Assembly: GCA_033977485.1 (NCBI GenBank)
Contig: CM066990.1
Coordinates: forward strand, 10,381,501-10,445,500
Length of the DNA: 64,000 bases
Origin: Hydrangea macrophylla
Taxonomy: Eukaryota > Streptophyta > Magnoliopsida > Cornales > Hydrangeaceae
Reading direction: 5' to 3'
Under the pieces are notes generated by a model that saw only the letters and a list, made by a program, of their open reading frames with translations, was not told the origin of the DNA and searched no databases. Made by a program: the position numbers and the translations under genes. Of the stretch, positions 1 to 10,597 are shown piece after piece; positions within the stretch are counted from its first letter, which is position 1, and every line of letters starts with the position of its first letter.

Positions 1-785
1 GGACCATACCCGAATTCACTTACACTCACACCGCGACCCAGCCCACACACCCGAATACTACCCGAACACGGCCCGGGGTCAAAACGACGCCGTTCCATTA
101 AACCCAACCCATGAGTTATTAAAATCCGACCCTACCCATGACCCCGACCCATTCTCTCTCACATCTAGACCCTACCCAAACCCGACCCGGACCAGGGTCT
201 TACAACCCATTCCCTTTTTCTTCTCCGGCCAACCCCGACGCTGCCGGCAAAGTGCAAACTGCCGAAAAACTTTCTCTCCCTCATATCTCGCTCATCTCTC
301 CATCAAAACATGTGAGATCAACGCCATTTGCTTCTTCTCGAGGTCCTCTACATCATGCTAGGAGCGTATGGTTTGGTTCATTCATTTGGGTCTCCTACCA
401 GGCCATTATCCTTTCGGCCAAAATAAAGAATAATGCCTTGTATGGCCTACTAAACGTACACCATTACAAAAACTGTTACTAGGGGGTTCATCTGGGTTCA
501 TTAGGGTCTATTTGGTATAATCAAAAGGGGTTTTGATCATACTTGGAAAATCAAGCTCTCAAATAGGGCTTTAATGGTCGCCGGAGCATGTTCTGAGCTT
601 AAGGCTTTGTTTTGTCAACATGCAAGTGATCCTAAGGGTATCTAGATGACATGCAAGGGGGTCGTGGAGTGAATGGGAGGTTAGGTTACCTCAGTGGGGT
701 CTTGAATCTTTTCAATCCCTCCGATCAACTTCTTCTTCTACCTTATTCTCCTTCGTTCTGTCTTCTTTTCTCTCTACTGGTCTGT
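1..785. other. Unresolved left flank of element E1
   Basis: This is the DNA into which element E1 inserted, up to its target duplication. It is pyrimidine-rich in places, and two short reading frames (138-482 and 651-947) have no recognisable domain; the second runs straight into the LTR. I see no convincing gene, RNA or repeat border. It could be an older decayed repeat or intergenic DNA. Confidence 0.4.
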
Positions 786-790
786 GTGTG
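786..790. repeat. Left target-site duplication of E1 (GTGTG)
   Basis: GTGTG precedes the 5' LTR and the same five bases follow the 3' LTR at 30347-30351. Five bases is the usual Ty3/gypsy duplication size. The target lies in a TG-rich run, so the match is less specific than usual. Confidence 0.75.
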
Positions 791-1043
791 TGTAGACACC
801 CCAATTTTGACCAAACGTCGAATTAAGGAGAGTATCACCTCCATATCCGATGATGACAAGGACCGAAAGATTCGAAGTGTTCCAAGCTCTTTAGAAAGTT
901 CTCCGAACGCGGCAAAATTTTCACAGAATGAAATACCAAGTATTTAGGAGAATTTAGGTATAAGACATCACTTTTGGATAAAATCTTCGAAAATAAGTTT
1001 CTTTAAGAAAAATGAGGAAAGAAACGACCTAAAAATGGAAAGT

Positions 1044-1405
1044 TCAACAAAAACCGGCACACGGCAGTATTCTGCGGCACTCAGTGAGTGCCGAACGGCA
1101 TTCGGTGAGTGCCGAACGGCAGTCACAGAATGCCGGCCCGGCATTTACTGAGTGCCGCCGACAATTTCTGACTTTCGTTTGCTTTAACAGTCCGTATTTT
1201 GTTGTACAATATGTATATGTATGCGGATAAAAACAAAAAAACTGATAAAGTAAGGTTGACAAAAACACGGCAATCAATAATTTGGCGCGGCACTTACTGA
1301 GAGCCTCGCGGTAGTCATGGAATGTCGCCGCGGCTTTCACGGAGAGCCGCAGTGGCATCCACTGACTGCCGCAAAAGATTTTTGACTGCCGCCTTCTGCA
1401 GCAGT
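1044..1405. repeat. Palindromic CGGCA...TGCCG modules in the E1 5' LTR
   Basis: Several short inverted repeats of the type CGGCACTCA-G-TGAGTGCCG (best copy 1075-1093, 9-bp arms) lie in two clusters, 1060-1165 and 1285-1400, upstream of the LTR TATA box. The same module recurs in the other LTR and twice inside E1 (21752-21885 and 25495-25610). They are CpG-rich in an AT-rich element. Confidence 0.75.
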
Positions 1406-1501
1406 CTGTCTATTTTCAGGAAGTACGTGTTGTACCACCAAATGAGACATTTACACCTGTCTTTTACTCCGAATTCACTGAAAATACTTGGTAATTTTGT
1501 C

Positions 1502-1509
1502 TATAAAAG
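1502..1509 (+). promoter_or_regulatory. TATA box of the E1 5' LTR
   Basis: TATAAAAG lies in a context conserved in the partner LTR (28033-28040). It is the best candidate core promoter for the genomic RNA, with U3 upstream including the palindromic modules. Confidence 0.65.
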
Positions 1510-3814
1510 AGGGAGGATCTTTCTTGGGAAGGTAGAGAGGATAGAGAAGAAGGAGCTACCATTACACTAACATATATTTGAGAGAGAGTTAAAAAAAAAC
1601 TAGAGAGAAGAGCTTGGAAGATCTTCAAAAGGAGAGAAGCTTTGAGGATTGTTTGGAGGTGATCCTCTAACAACAATTTGTTTTTCTTCATTCTTTTTGA
1701 ACTTTTTGGTCTTTTGATTAACCTTTTTTAGAAGTTTTATTAGGGAACTTGCAAACTTTAATAGCCTTTTTCTTTTAGTTCTTTCTTTTCTTTCTTTTGT
1801 TTATACTTCTCTCTTGAGATTCTTGGAAGTCTTCCATACTTCACTTGAATCTCATAAGTTGGATCCCTTGATTCCATGTGAGCTTGTGCTGCCCCATGAG
1901 AGTCAAGGTTGATCATCCTTCATATAAGAGCAAGTAAATGAATCTAAACCCTTACCATGGTTTAGGATTCTTTAACTTAAGGTTTCATGGAATCCCCTTC
2001 CATATTCCTTGAAAACCTATGGGTATTAGCTATGTTTGTTTGTACTTCTCTCTTGAGACTCTTGAAGGCTCATGAGTATTAGTCATATCTTCATCTCCAA
2101 TGACCATCAAGTGGTAGGAGAAAGTAGTTTGAGTCTAAGCCCATCTCCATGGTTTAGATTCATTACCTTGAGATTTCATGAAGTCCATTCATACTTCATT
2201 TGAAATCTACAAATATAAAGGTCTTTAGCCTCCAATGGCTATCAAATGGTAGGAGAAAATGGTTTAGTTTAAGTCCAACTTCATGGTTTAATAGTTGGGG
2301 TTAACAAATAAAAGTTGAACTTGACAAGGAAACAGTGGGTTCATAAACCAGTTTTGATCAAAGATTTTTAGTTCGAAATCACACCGTTGAAACTGAATGA
2401 AACCAATGGGAAAGTGTCAATAACACAATGTTTTACCACTGTACTTTTTGTTTTAAGGAGATTTCATGTTTAAAGTGGTTTGGTCATGAGTTTTGTAAAG
2501 TCACTACAATCTGTCCAGAGTTTCAGAACAGTAACACTCTTTTGAAATAAGTAAATCAGAACCTTAATAAAGTATTTGTGACCCAAAATAATTTTTCCTA
2601 AGTAGATTAATGTGTTAGGAAGTCACCCTAAAAAGAACAAAGCATTTCGGATCTTTTTGCTATTTTTAAAATCAAACAAAATCTATGGACAGAGAGTTGT
2701 ACATCTCTGAGTGATGTCTGGTGTTTGTTTTTTTCCTAGAGATCTAACCGTTGAAACTTTGATTTTCTTTTTGATTTGGAAACTAGACTCACAGAGGCAT
2801 CTTGTGTCCAAAATTCATCAAGATCAAACCATGGGAAGCATGCTTTTTATTTTGTTAAAGTTCTGGTCTGCTCTCTGCAATTTTCAGAATTTTATGACAG
2901 ATTTGACCAACTTTGTAAATAATGGTCCAAATGACTTTTCTATGACCTAGGGCTCAAACCATGTTTTAATAATGATTAGTTAAGCTTGAATTCAAAGTTT
3001 AAGTGATCTAAATCATTGATTATTTCATAATTTATTCTTGTTCATGAACATATTCATCCATGTGGCTTGATGCTTGTAATTAGGACTTGTTTGCTTTAGA
3101 TTTAATTACATTTGATAGATTTAAGCTAGAAGTCTAGGATTGTTATTTAAGATCCAACTTTATATATTGTATATCATGTGGACTAACCCTTTGTTTTGTA
3201 GCGCTATTAAGGTATGATTTCTTGAACTCCTCTTTAGTTTATTTTTATTTTATCAATTTTTCAACTTAATGCGCGACACCTTAGAATTAGGTTTTGCTTT
3301 ACTTGTATATATGGATTAGAGACTTTTTTCCTAGGTTTTATCTATTTGCATGCATTTGCACGTTTAAATATTCACGGCCGGATCCCGGGTAAGTTCTCTA
3401 GTTCCCTATTTGCATATCATATTGCTTGCTACCTGAATTACGTGGCTTTTGAATGATATTTTATCACTTGCAATCTTACACCCTTTAGACATACTTTTGT
3501 AATGTATATTTTATACATATGTATTATTTGAGGGCACATTTAAATTAATAATTCGATTAGAAGGATGTTGAATAAAGGCTTATCGCAAGATAGGATGAGA
3601 GAATGTGTTTTAGTCCGACGGGCTCCTTTCTCTCTCATTCCATAATCCCCGGACCTAGTTAATCTCTGGTTTCTAAAAAGATCAGTTTGCTTTAAAAATG
3701 GTTTCTTAATTTTTCCTTTTAAAAATTAATTGGCGACTCATTTTTTTGTGTTTCAAATTAAAAAAGATTTTAAAAGAAAAGCTATGGGTAAGAAAAATTG
3801 CGACATCCACAATC

Positions 3815-3864
3815 TGGCAACTCCACTGGGGATCGAACCCAGAATCTATGGTTTCGCAGACCAT
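3815..3864 (+). promoter_or_regulatory. Extended tRNA-Arg primer-binding site of E1
   Basis: Three bases after the LTR end, TGGCAACTCCACTGGGGA begins a primer site for tRNA-Arg. The tRNA match does not stop at 18 nt: it continues through the T-arm (3826-3842), a 5-nt variable region, and a perfect anticodon arm at 3848-3864 (stem ATGGT/ACCAT, 7-nt loop TTCGCAG). Counted back from CCA, this is 3+1+7+17+5+17 nt, that is tRNA positions 76 to 27, and the match ends there. The anticodon reads GCG where plant Arg-ACG has ACG, one substitution. Confidence 0.8.
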
Positions 3865-4930
3865 AATTCTGATTTTGGGTTCACTTGAGGATTAGACTTG
3901 AAAAATATCCTTTTAATCGAATTAATTAATCTCTGTGTGCCTGTTGCATTTCACTTGCATGTCCAGCTAGTCGATTGTACGGAACTATGACCTTGGAGGC
4001 TCGGGGCAACCCGGTCGGTCAAGTCATCATGGGATTGTGTGAACACCCTTGATCTCGTACCATGATTTGGTATATTAAGCATCCTATCGGATGTGTGTCG
4101 AGGGTCCCTTATTTGACCAAAACCCATCCTTTGTTTGGTAACTTCTATAGAACCTTTCAAAGTTAGGAAATCAATTCTTGATTAGGATTATGTGCTAGGG
4201 AGTGTTGTATGCCTGGAAGGGATTATTTGAGATGATGACGATGCTTGCTTGATATAGGACGTACAATCTCTTCATCACTTTTAGCAATTCCTTATCATGT
4301 CCCATGACATTTGGGGAACATGTTGAACCTGGATTATAAGATTATACTTCTTATATTATGTTAGCTAAGCATCATTGACCTTGTATGCATCCAAATTCAT
4401 GAAAAGTACGGTGATAATCCGATCATGTGGTCCTCCTACCCAAAGAGTTTTAAGTCAATCTTTGAAAGTAAACAGATTTTACTATCTTTTCCCCAAGGTT
4501 TTCGATCACCCTTTCGAAAAAATCTTTTTTCTCCTTTCAATTAAAATTCCCAAGCTAAACCTTTGTTAAGGCATATTTCACTTGATCATCTTCAAAAGAA
4601 AATTTCAAAAATCAATTATTTTTGTAGAAGAATGTTCTCAAAAAAGCACTCTCAAGCATTGTTTTCAAAATCTTTTTACCATCCAAGGAAAGCTTTTCGA
4701 ATGAATATTGAAAATTTTGAATATCCAACCTCTGGGAGGGTAGTGAGATCACAATGAGAGGAGAAATCAGCGCACTTGACATGGGTGAGGATTTTATATG
4801 GTTATATGCTTATGTGTTAGGATTAGGATTTTTTTCTTTTTCCTTGGCATATAGAATAGGCACACACACACACATGCATTGCATCCGTGTGACATATAAA
4901 AAGGGTTTTTACTAAACGTCCTTTAAAAAT
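3865..4930 (+). other. Untranslated leader of E1
   Basis: About 1.1 kb separates the primer site from gag. No long reading frame or known domain is visible; it ends with a short CA run and the gag start. Ogre elements often carry an extra upstream ORF here, but none is evident. Confidence 0.6.
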
Positions 4931-5968
4931 ATGTCTTTGTGTGACAAAAGAAAGTGGGCAAAAAGTCTTAAAAAGAAAATTTCAAAATTTGTTGTAGGAG
5001 CAAAAATAGCATCAACGTCAAATCAAGCGTGGTTTAGGGATCCCACGGCAAGGCTGGTAAGAAGAGAATACGCTGACATGGCCGAAGAAAGAAACAACGA
5101 AGAAATGGCTGGGTTAAGGATACTGGTAGAACAACAAGCAGAGCAAATGAGGCGACAGGCCGAAAACATGAACCGCATAATGGGGATGATAGAAGAACTG
5201 AATCGCCGACCACCACATGTAATTCCGCCTGTTATGGACCCAGCTTTGGGAGGAGGGGAAGGAGATTGGTTCGATGATCAGGAGGCACAATGGACTGATG
5301 CACTACGGTCCAACAGAGACAGAGAGAAAGCTGAGAAGGAGAAGCTACTGACCGAGAAAATAGAGAAGTTGGAAAGGGTAATGAGCAAGGCTCAAGGGTC
5401 GACACTTATTTGATGGAGTTGGAAAGTTTGTACGACGGGGTCCACGAGACGCTGCCTGCCGGGTTCAAGATGCCGATTTTTGACAAGTTTGACGGGACTG
5501 GGAATCCTCACAGCCATGTAAGGATGTGTATTGGAGCTTTCCAACCAAGTGGGCTAAGCACAACCATGATGGCAGTCCTATTCCAACAAACTCTGACCGG
5601 GACTGCTTTATCCTGGTATCTTACTCTCGAACCAAGCAAAACCAGGGTGTGGGAAGAAGTGATCAAATCATTTGTGGCACAATACGAGTACAATCAAGAT
5701 TTAGATGTCACTGTCCGAGATTTGGAGACCACTAGGCAAGGGAACAAAGAATCATTCGCCGAATACCTGAGCAGATGGAGGGGAAAGGCAGCAAAAATGG
5801 TACAAAGGCCGTCTGAGAAGGACCAGATCCGAATGCTGATGAAGAACCTACAGCCAGTGTACCAAGAAAAGATGAGATTCCAGTCAATCAACACCTTTGC
5901 TGAGGTTTTCGATGTCAGGACGAGGATAAAAGATGCAATCCAAGAGGGGATAATCAAGAGAGAGGAAC
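4931..5968 (+). pseudogene. E1 gag, N-terminal and capsid part (frameshifted, cut by element A)
   Basis: The frame from ATG 4931 has an internal MAEERNNEEMAG start candidate at 5078, followed by a charged helical segment that would form a coiled coil. Near 5400 the frame shifts by one base, with a TGA at 5411-5413. The capsid region continues in the next frame from about 5410 as PIFDKFDGTGNPHSHV... ALSWYLTLEPSKTRVWEE... FAEYLSRWRGKAAKM, which is the retrotransposon gag domain as found in Tat elements. It would assemble virus-like particles around the RNA. The coding sequence stops abruptly at 5968 where the nested Athila-type LTR begins; the gag C-terminus resumes at 14198. Clearly non-functional. 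Confidence 0.85.
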
Positions 5969-6142
5969 TGATCGGGAGAGAACTAATCCTAATTAGACGC
6001 TTTAACGTGCATTTGTTAGACCATTTTATCTTGTTTTTGTATATTTTTTACTTCGTTTTCTAGTTTCTGACAGGTTTTGGAAGAAATCAACTAAACCAGG
6101 ATAAACAGGGTGAAAAAGCATCAAGAAAGAAGCTGAAAAACC

Positions 6143-6287
6143 AATGTCGCGCGCGCGGTCCGCGCCCGCGAGAATCCATAAGTCGCTCGCGCGATCCGCT
6201 CGCGTGAGAACCCCAATAAATCGCTCGCGCGATCCGCGCGCGCGAAGGACCAAAAGTCGCGCTCGCGCGACCCGCTCGCGCGATATG
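6143..6287. repeat. CpG-dense GCTCGCGCGA modules in the left LTR of A
   Basis: Tandemly varied short units such as TCGCTCGCGCGATCC are separated by AT-containing spacers. They read as Arg/Ala/Ser-rich peptides in several frames but have no coding logic. The copy number differs from the right LTR (13030-13135), where units are missing. Similar blocks lie inside the element downstream of gag. Confidence 0.85.
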
Positions 6288-6425
6288 CCCAAAAACCAAA
6301 GTTGCGTATTTCAGTATACTGAAGACTCCTGTGCAAACGAGACTGCTAAACGACGTCCAGACTGTAAATTACATGCGTTTCAGTCCGTTTCGAGTTGGAA
6401 AGGCTTCCAAAACATGTTGTAAATC

Positions 6426-6433
6426 TATATAAA
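6426..6433 (+). promoter_or_regulatory. TATA box of the Athila-type LTR (left, element A)
   Basis: TATATAAA in the context AATCTATATAAACTC is conserved in all four LTRs (also 13275-13282, 52919-52926, 60131-60138), so it is the likely core promoter of this family. Confidence 0.65.
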
Positions 6434-7336
6434 CTCTATTTTACTTCAATTGGAGGGTTGGCAATTATTATACACACATTCTACAACCATACTTCCAGCC
6501 ATTGAAGGGAGGGAAGCAAGGAGAAGAAGAAGAAGACCAAGGGTTCCCATGGCCTCCTCCATCAACCTCTTGCTATCTACTACTTCCATGGACGGCTAGA
6601 TCATCGATCTAGGGTTTCAATGAAGCCCTAGATGAGTAATAGGGTTTTATTTATGCTTTACTTTTAGTTTTATCATGTATGGATGACAGTCACATGTTTA
6701 GAGGATTTTTATAAATAAATCGTACTACTATTGATTAAATCGTTGCTTTCAGAATTTATTCTTGTCTTAGATCTATTTTGACTGTGATGTACTCAACGAT
6801 CTATTCTTGCTGTGCTTGTTTAGATTGTTTACATGTGATGGTGCTTTATTGATTCGTGCTATCAAGTATCCGAATAGTCCATGCCTAGGTTAGACGGATT
6901 AGATCACAACCCTAGTTTAGTGTGAGATGATTCAAGCTATCCGCAGATGGATTATGTTGGTGCTTGAACCATGATTATCTTCTTGTCGGAGGAATTGGGC
7001 TTGTAGCTACAATTCCCCATATTCATCCAACATAATAAGCTAAAGTAACTCATAGATATTCCTATTATGAAACTAGTGGTGGAATTGCAATCCTAGGTTC
7101 CTTTAAACATTATTTAAAACACTTTTAATTGCTTTCATAGTTTAGATTTATTTTTATTGTTATTAGTTTAACTAAATCCAAATCAAAATCCGTTTTTCCT
7201 AATTAATTAGACTTAGGTTTTAAAATTAAGTTGCTGTAGTAATCAATCTCTGTGGGTTCGACCTTTACTTCCACACTGCAAATCTTTTGAAAAGTAAAGA
7301 ATACTTTTATATCTTGATTCTGACAAGATCAATTTT

Positions 7337-7355
7337 TGGCGCCGTTGCCGGGGAT
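7337..7355 (+). promoter_or_regulatory. tRNA-Asp primer-binding site of A
   Basis: TGGCGCCGTTGCCGGGGAT, five bases after the LTR end, is complementary to the 3' end of plant tRNA-Asp (GTC). This primer is the usual one for Athila elements. Confidence 0.85.
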
Positions 7356-7813
7356 TGCATTACTACTCTTAGTTTTATAATCGTAGTTTAGTTAATTCGT
7401 AAATATTAGATTAGTTTTTATTCTTCTTATTTTCTGTTTTTGTTTTTAGTTACTAACTTGTTTTTTTTTATTTTGTAGTCAACGTTTCCGAGTGGAGCGG
7501 CTAATTACATCAAAGGAGCTTACGCAAAAATAATATAAATAAAATAAAATAAATTGCTTCTTGTGGAATTCGCTTTAAACCGCTGTAAGTCAGGGCGCTG
7601 TGACGCACTATTTGCATTAGTTTAAGGTTAATTGCACTGCATTAGCTAGGAAACCCGGGGCGCTGGGCTTGACGCGGTCATTGCATTACAGGATAATTTT
7701 CATGCATCACAGTAGTTGAATGCTGGTTATCTTAGTTGCGTGATTGCTTGCTATTTCAGAGTACCCGTGAACGGATAAGGAAAACTCAAACTTTTCAAAT
7801 TGAACCGATTAAA
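7356..7813 (+). other. Leader of element A
   Basis: Non-coding leader. It contains two related GGCGCTG...GACGC...TTGCATTA segments (about 7592-7620 and 7658-7687) that are also conserved in element B. Compared with B, roughly 200 bp containing the gag N-terminus appears deleted near 7757. Confidence 0.6.
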
Positions 7814-10192
7814 ATGGCTGACGGAGGAAATAATAATAACAATCAAAATGATGGAGCTAATATGAATAATCTTAATATACCGGCACCTCCTCCACTTATA
7901 AATTATTTTATTCCTACTACTTACACGCCACAAGCTGGTATCGAATTACCGGAGGCGACGGCATCTCACTTTGAGATAAAGTCGTCTACCATCTCGCTGC
8001 TTCCATCTTTCCATGGCCGTTTAAATGAAGACCCTTACCAACACTTAGGGGATTTTCAGGGTATATGCTCTACCTTGAAAATACAAGACCTAAATAATGA
8101 TGAATTAAAATTGCGGCTCTTCCCATTCTCCTTAAGAGACAAAGCGAAGTATTGGCTTCAATCACTTGAGCCAAACACAATAAAAACATGGGAAGCCTTA
8201 CACACCGCCTTTTTACAAAAGTTTTTCCCTATTATGCGTACAAATAAGATAAGAAAAGATATAACTAATTTTGTGATGCAAGATGGGGAGACTCTTTATG
8301 ACACTTGGGAAAAATTTAAAGAATTGTTACGCTCATGCCCACACCATCAGGTTCCCAAGTGGCAATTGGTTCAAGTCTTCTACGAGGGGCTTATACCCTC
8401 TGTTAGAAATACCGTCGATGCCGTTTGTGCGGGAACTTTCCTACACAAAAGCGCCGACGAGGCCTGGAAAATTTTTGAAACTTTGAGCGAGAACTCGATG
8501 CATCAGGCTGTGTCGGTACGTTCTGAGGGATACCTTCAACCTAAGCGAGAGGTGACAGTTGAGTCAAGTCAATCATTTCAAATACAAGAATTAAATAGAA
8601 AACTTGACCGACTTATGCAAATGAACAAACCGTCTAATCCATCCTCTTTAGAAGTATGTGCATTATGTTCTGAACCGTCCCATAATATCTTTGCATGTCC
8701 TTCTGCATCTCAATATCCGGAATTTGTTGAACAACACGTTAATTCTATGCAACAATTCCCACAAAATAATTATAATCCTAGGTCGACTAATTTTCCAAAT
8801 ACGTACCGACCCCAATACCAACAAGGTCAATACCAACCACCTCCTCCACCTCCACGCAATAATGCATTTGAGGAGAAGGTGCTGGCCTCACTTGAAAATT
8901 TTGGGTCGGTAATTCAGTTAGTGCACTCTCACACTCAGTCTATCGCAAAGCTAGAGTCCCAAATGGGACAAGTAGTTACTACATTAAACCGTTTAACTGA
9001 GAGTAAGTCGACGAGTCAACCTACTCAGCAACCTAAGGGGCAATACGCAGTGGGTAGTACGAGTGAGAGCGTAAACGCTGTTTCGACTAGGACGACTACT
9101 AGAGATGAGGAAGTTGTTGTAATTCCGGATGGGGGCGAGAAAAATGAAAATTTAAATTCGAATAAGATGGGTGAGGACGTGAACCAAAATAAGAAAGAAA
9201 AAGAACCGGTCCCAACGAATTATACTCCTAGATTGCCATATCCACCTAATGTTGAGGAACCGTCTAATCTTACAAATAAAAAGTCTAAGGTTGAGGATAT
9301 ACTCGAGGTGTTTAAACAAGTCAAAATTAATATTCCTTTCCTCGACGTTATAAAACAAATTCCCGCGTATGCTAAATGTCTAAAAGACCTTTGTACACAA
9401 AAGCGCAAAATACGGAGTCATACTCCTAAAAAGGTCTTTCTCACGGAAAAAGTAAGCTCTATATTCCAACACGCTCCTCCGAAATATAAAGATCCAGGTA
9501 CGCCTACGATTTCATGTGTCATAGGTGACACTATCATTCATCGGGCTCTCCTTGACTTAGGTGCAAGTGTTAATCTCATACCTTATCACGTCTATCAACA
9601 ATTAGGACTAGGTGAACTGAAACCTACGGCCGCTACTATACAATTAGCGGATCGTTCTATTAAAATACCTAGAGGAATCGTCGAGGATGTTTTGGTTAAA
9701 GTTGATAAATGCTATTATCCTGTTGACTTCATGGTCCTTGACACTGAACCCGTGCTAGATGCTAGGAAACACACTCCTGTCATTCTAGGCCGTCCATTCT
9801 TAGCAACTGCTAACGCACGTGTTAATTGTCGGACGGGGGTAATGAAAGTGTCATTTGGGAACATGAATTTAAAATTGAACGTTTTTAACGCTATGGATCA
9901 ACCTCTTAAAAACGACGATTCCCTATGTGAGGTGGAAGGTGAGGTAACACGGAATATTGCGCCTACCAAAGAAATAAACGTGAGTAACAAAAACGATATA
10001 GCGGACGATGATGAGTGGATGAATCCTAATCCCGTGGACCCTAATGCGGACTCTACTCGAAAGGTAAGAAAGCGATTCGAACATAATGACAAACCGTTAA
10101 TCGATTTAATTCAAAGCGACGTAATTTCTGCTTACCATCGAGCTCTGCCTGACATCCTTAGGGGTACACAGTCTGATTTACGACCTCCATGA
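7814..10192 (+). CDS. Athila-type gag-protease polyprotein of element A
   Basis: ATG 7814 opens a 792-residue frame starting MADGGNNNNN; upstream in-frame codons give only an unlikely TTG start. The capsid/gag domain (about residues 60-230) has FHGRLNEDPYQHLGDF, KAKYWLQSLEPNTIKTW and FFPIMRTNKIRKDI. A CCHC zinc knuckle follows (CALCSEPSHNIFAC, CX2CX4HX4C). A Pro/Gln/Asn-rich linker leads to an aspartic protease with active-site DLGASVNL and a later ILGRPFL flap-side motif. The frame ends shortly after LRGTQSDLRPP. In full Athila elements reverse transcriptase would follow; here it does not. Relative to element B the first 50-70 residues are missing, so this copy may be N-terminally truncated. 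The frame is otherwise uninterrupted, unlike every other element in the window. Confidence 0.85.
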   Translation: MADGGNNNNNQNDGANMNNLNIPAPPPLINYFIPTTYTPQAGIELPEATASHFEIKSSTISLLPSFHGRLNEDPYQHLGDFQGICSTLKIQDLNNDELKLRLFPFSLRDKAKYWLQSLEPNTIKTWEALHTAFLQKFFPIMRTNKIRKDITNFVMQDGETLYDTWEKFKELLRSCPHHQVPKWQLVQVFYEGLIPSVRNTVDAVCAGTFLHKSADEAWKIFETLSENSMHQAVSVRSEGYLQPKREVTVESSQSFQIQELNRKLDRLMQMNKPSNPSSLEVCALCSEPSHNIFACPSASQYPEFVEQHVNSMQQFPQNNYNPRSTNFPNTYRPQYQQGQYQPPPPPPRNNAFEEKVLASLENFGSVIQLVHSHTQSIAKLESQMGQVVTTLNRLTESKSTSQPTQQPKGQYAVGSTSESVNAVSTRTTTRDEEVVVIPDGGEKNENLNSNKMGEDVNQNKKEKEPVPTNYTPRLPYPPNVEEPSNLTNKKSKVEDILEVFKQVKINIPFLDVIKQIPAYAKCLKDLCTQKRKIRSHTPKKVFLTEKVSSIFQHAPPKYKDPGTPTISCVIGDTIIHRALLDLGASVNLIPYHVYQQLGLGELKPTAATIQLADRSIKIPRGIVEDVLVKVDKCYYPVDFMVLDTEPVLDARKHTPVILGRPFLATANARVNCRTGVMKVSFGNMNLKLNVFNAMDQPLKNDDSLCEVEGEVTRNIAPTKEINVSNKNDIADDDEWMNPNPVDPNADSTRKVRKRFEHNDKPLIDLIQSDVISAYHRALPDILRGTQSDLRPP

Positions 10193-10238
10193 GTCTTATG
10201 CTAGAAAGGTCTAGCTAAAGACGTAAAAGTTAGCGCTT

Positions 10239-10256
10239 CTTGGGAGGCAACCCAAG
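10239..10256 (+). other. Post-gag hairpin CTTGGG/CCCAAG of A
   Basis: A 6-bp stem with loop AGGCAA lies 47 bp after the stop codon. It is identical in element B (57051-57068). From memory, a similar TTGGGAGGCAACCCAA element occurs in many plant Athila-type copies; its role is unknown, with RNA packaging or translation control as guesses. Confidence 0.6.
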
Positions 10257-10563
10257 CTTTATTTCATTCGTTTTTCTTATTTTTGGACGTTTTTGGGTCT
10301 GTTTGTGTCTGTTTTGGACATGCTGAATAGGTTTGGGGGTTGGAATAGAATTATTTTTAATTAATATGCATAAAATAAGTGAACCAAGTGAAATGACCAT
10401 TCTCGCGCGCGCGGCCCGCTCGCGCGAGACGTCGCTCGCGCGGCCCGCTGGCGCGAGATTGCCCCTTAGTGTTTTTTCCTTTGTTTTCTTTTTATGAGGC
10501 CTCAGGATCTCCTCGCGCCTGATCTCGCGGGCGCGAGGTACCTCGCTCGCGCGAAAAATTTGG

Positions 10564-10597
<34 letters not shown>

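Larger units (their letters stand above)
791..3811 (+). repeat. 5' LTR of E1
   Basis: This 3.0-kb repeat begins TGTAGACACC and ends ATCCACA, and matches 27342-30346 along its whole length with scattered substitutions and small indels. It contains a TATA box near 1502 and palindromic CGGCA modules upstream of it. After the promoter it is AT-rich and non-coding. The divergence from its partner is clearly greater than between the LTRs of nested element A, consistent with E1 being older. Confidence 0.92.
5969..7331 (+). repeat. Left LTR of Athila-type element A
   Basis: This 1,363-bp repeat starts TGATCGGGAG at the break in E1 gag and ends CAAGATCA. It is nearly identical to 12856-14180 apart from a few substitutions and length changes in the GC-rich block. 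A TATA box lies at 6426-6433. Confidence 0.92.

Noticed and set aside
138..947. Two small plus-strand frames left of E1
   Set aside because: No recognisable domain; the second is a composite of flank and LTR sequence.
3815..3864. A tRNA gene or pseudogene
   Set aside because: Only the 3' part (positions 27-76) is present, in antisense orientation and exactly at the primer-site position after an LTR. No D-arm or 5' acceptor strand follows.
6026..6336. Overlapping Arg/Ala/Ser-rich reading frames in the Athila LTRs (also 12913-13185, 52557-52829, 59756-60041)
   Set aside because: They arise from CpG-dense repeat units in several frames at once, include the LTR border and change with unit number. 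No start context or domain.
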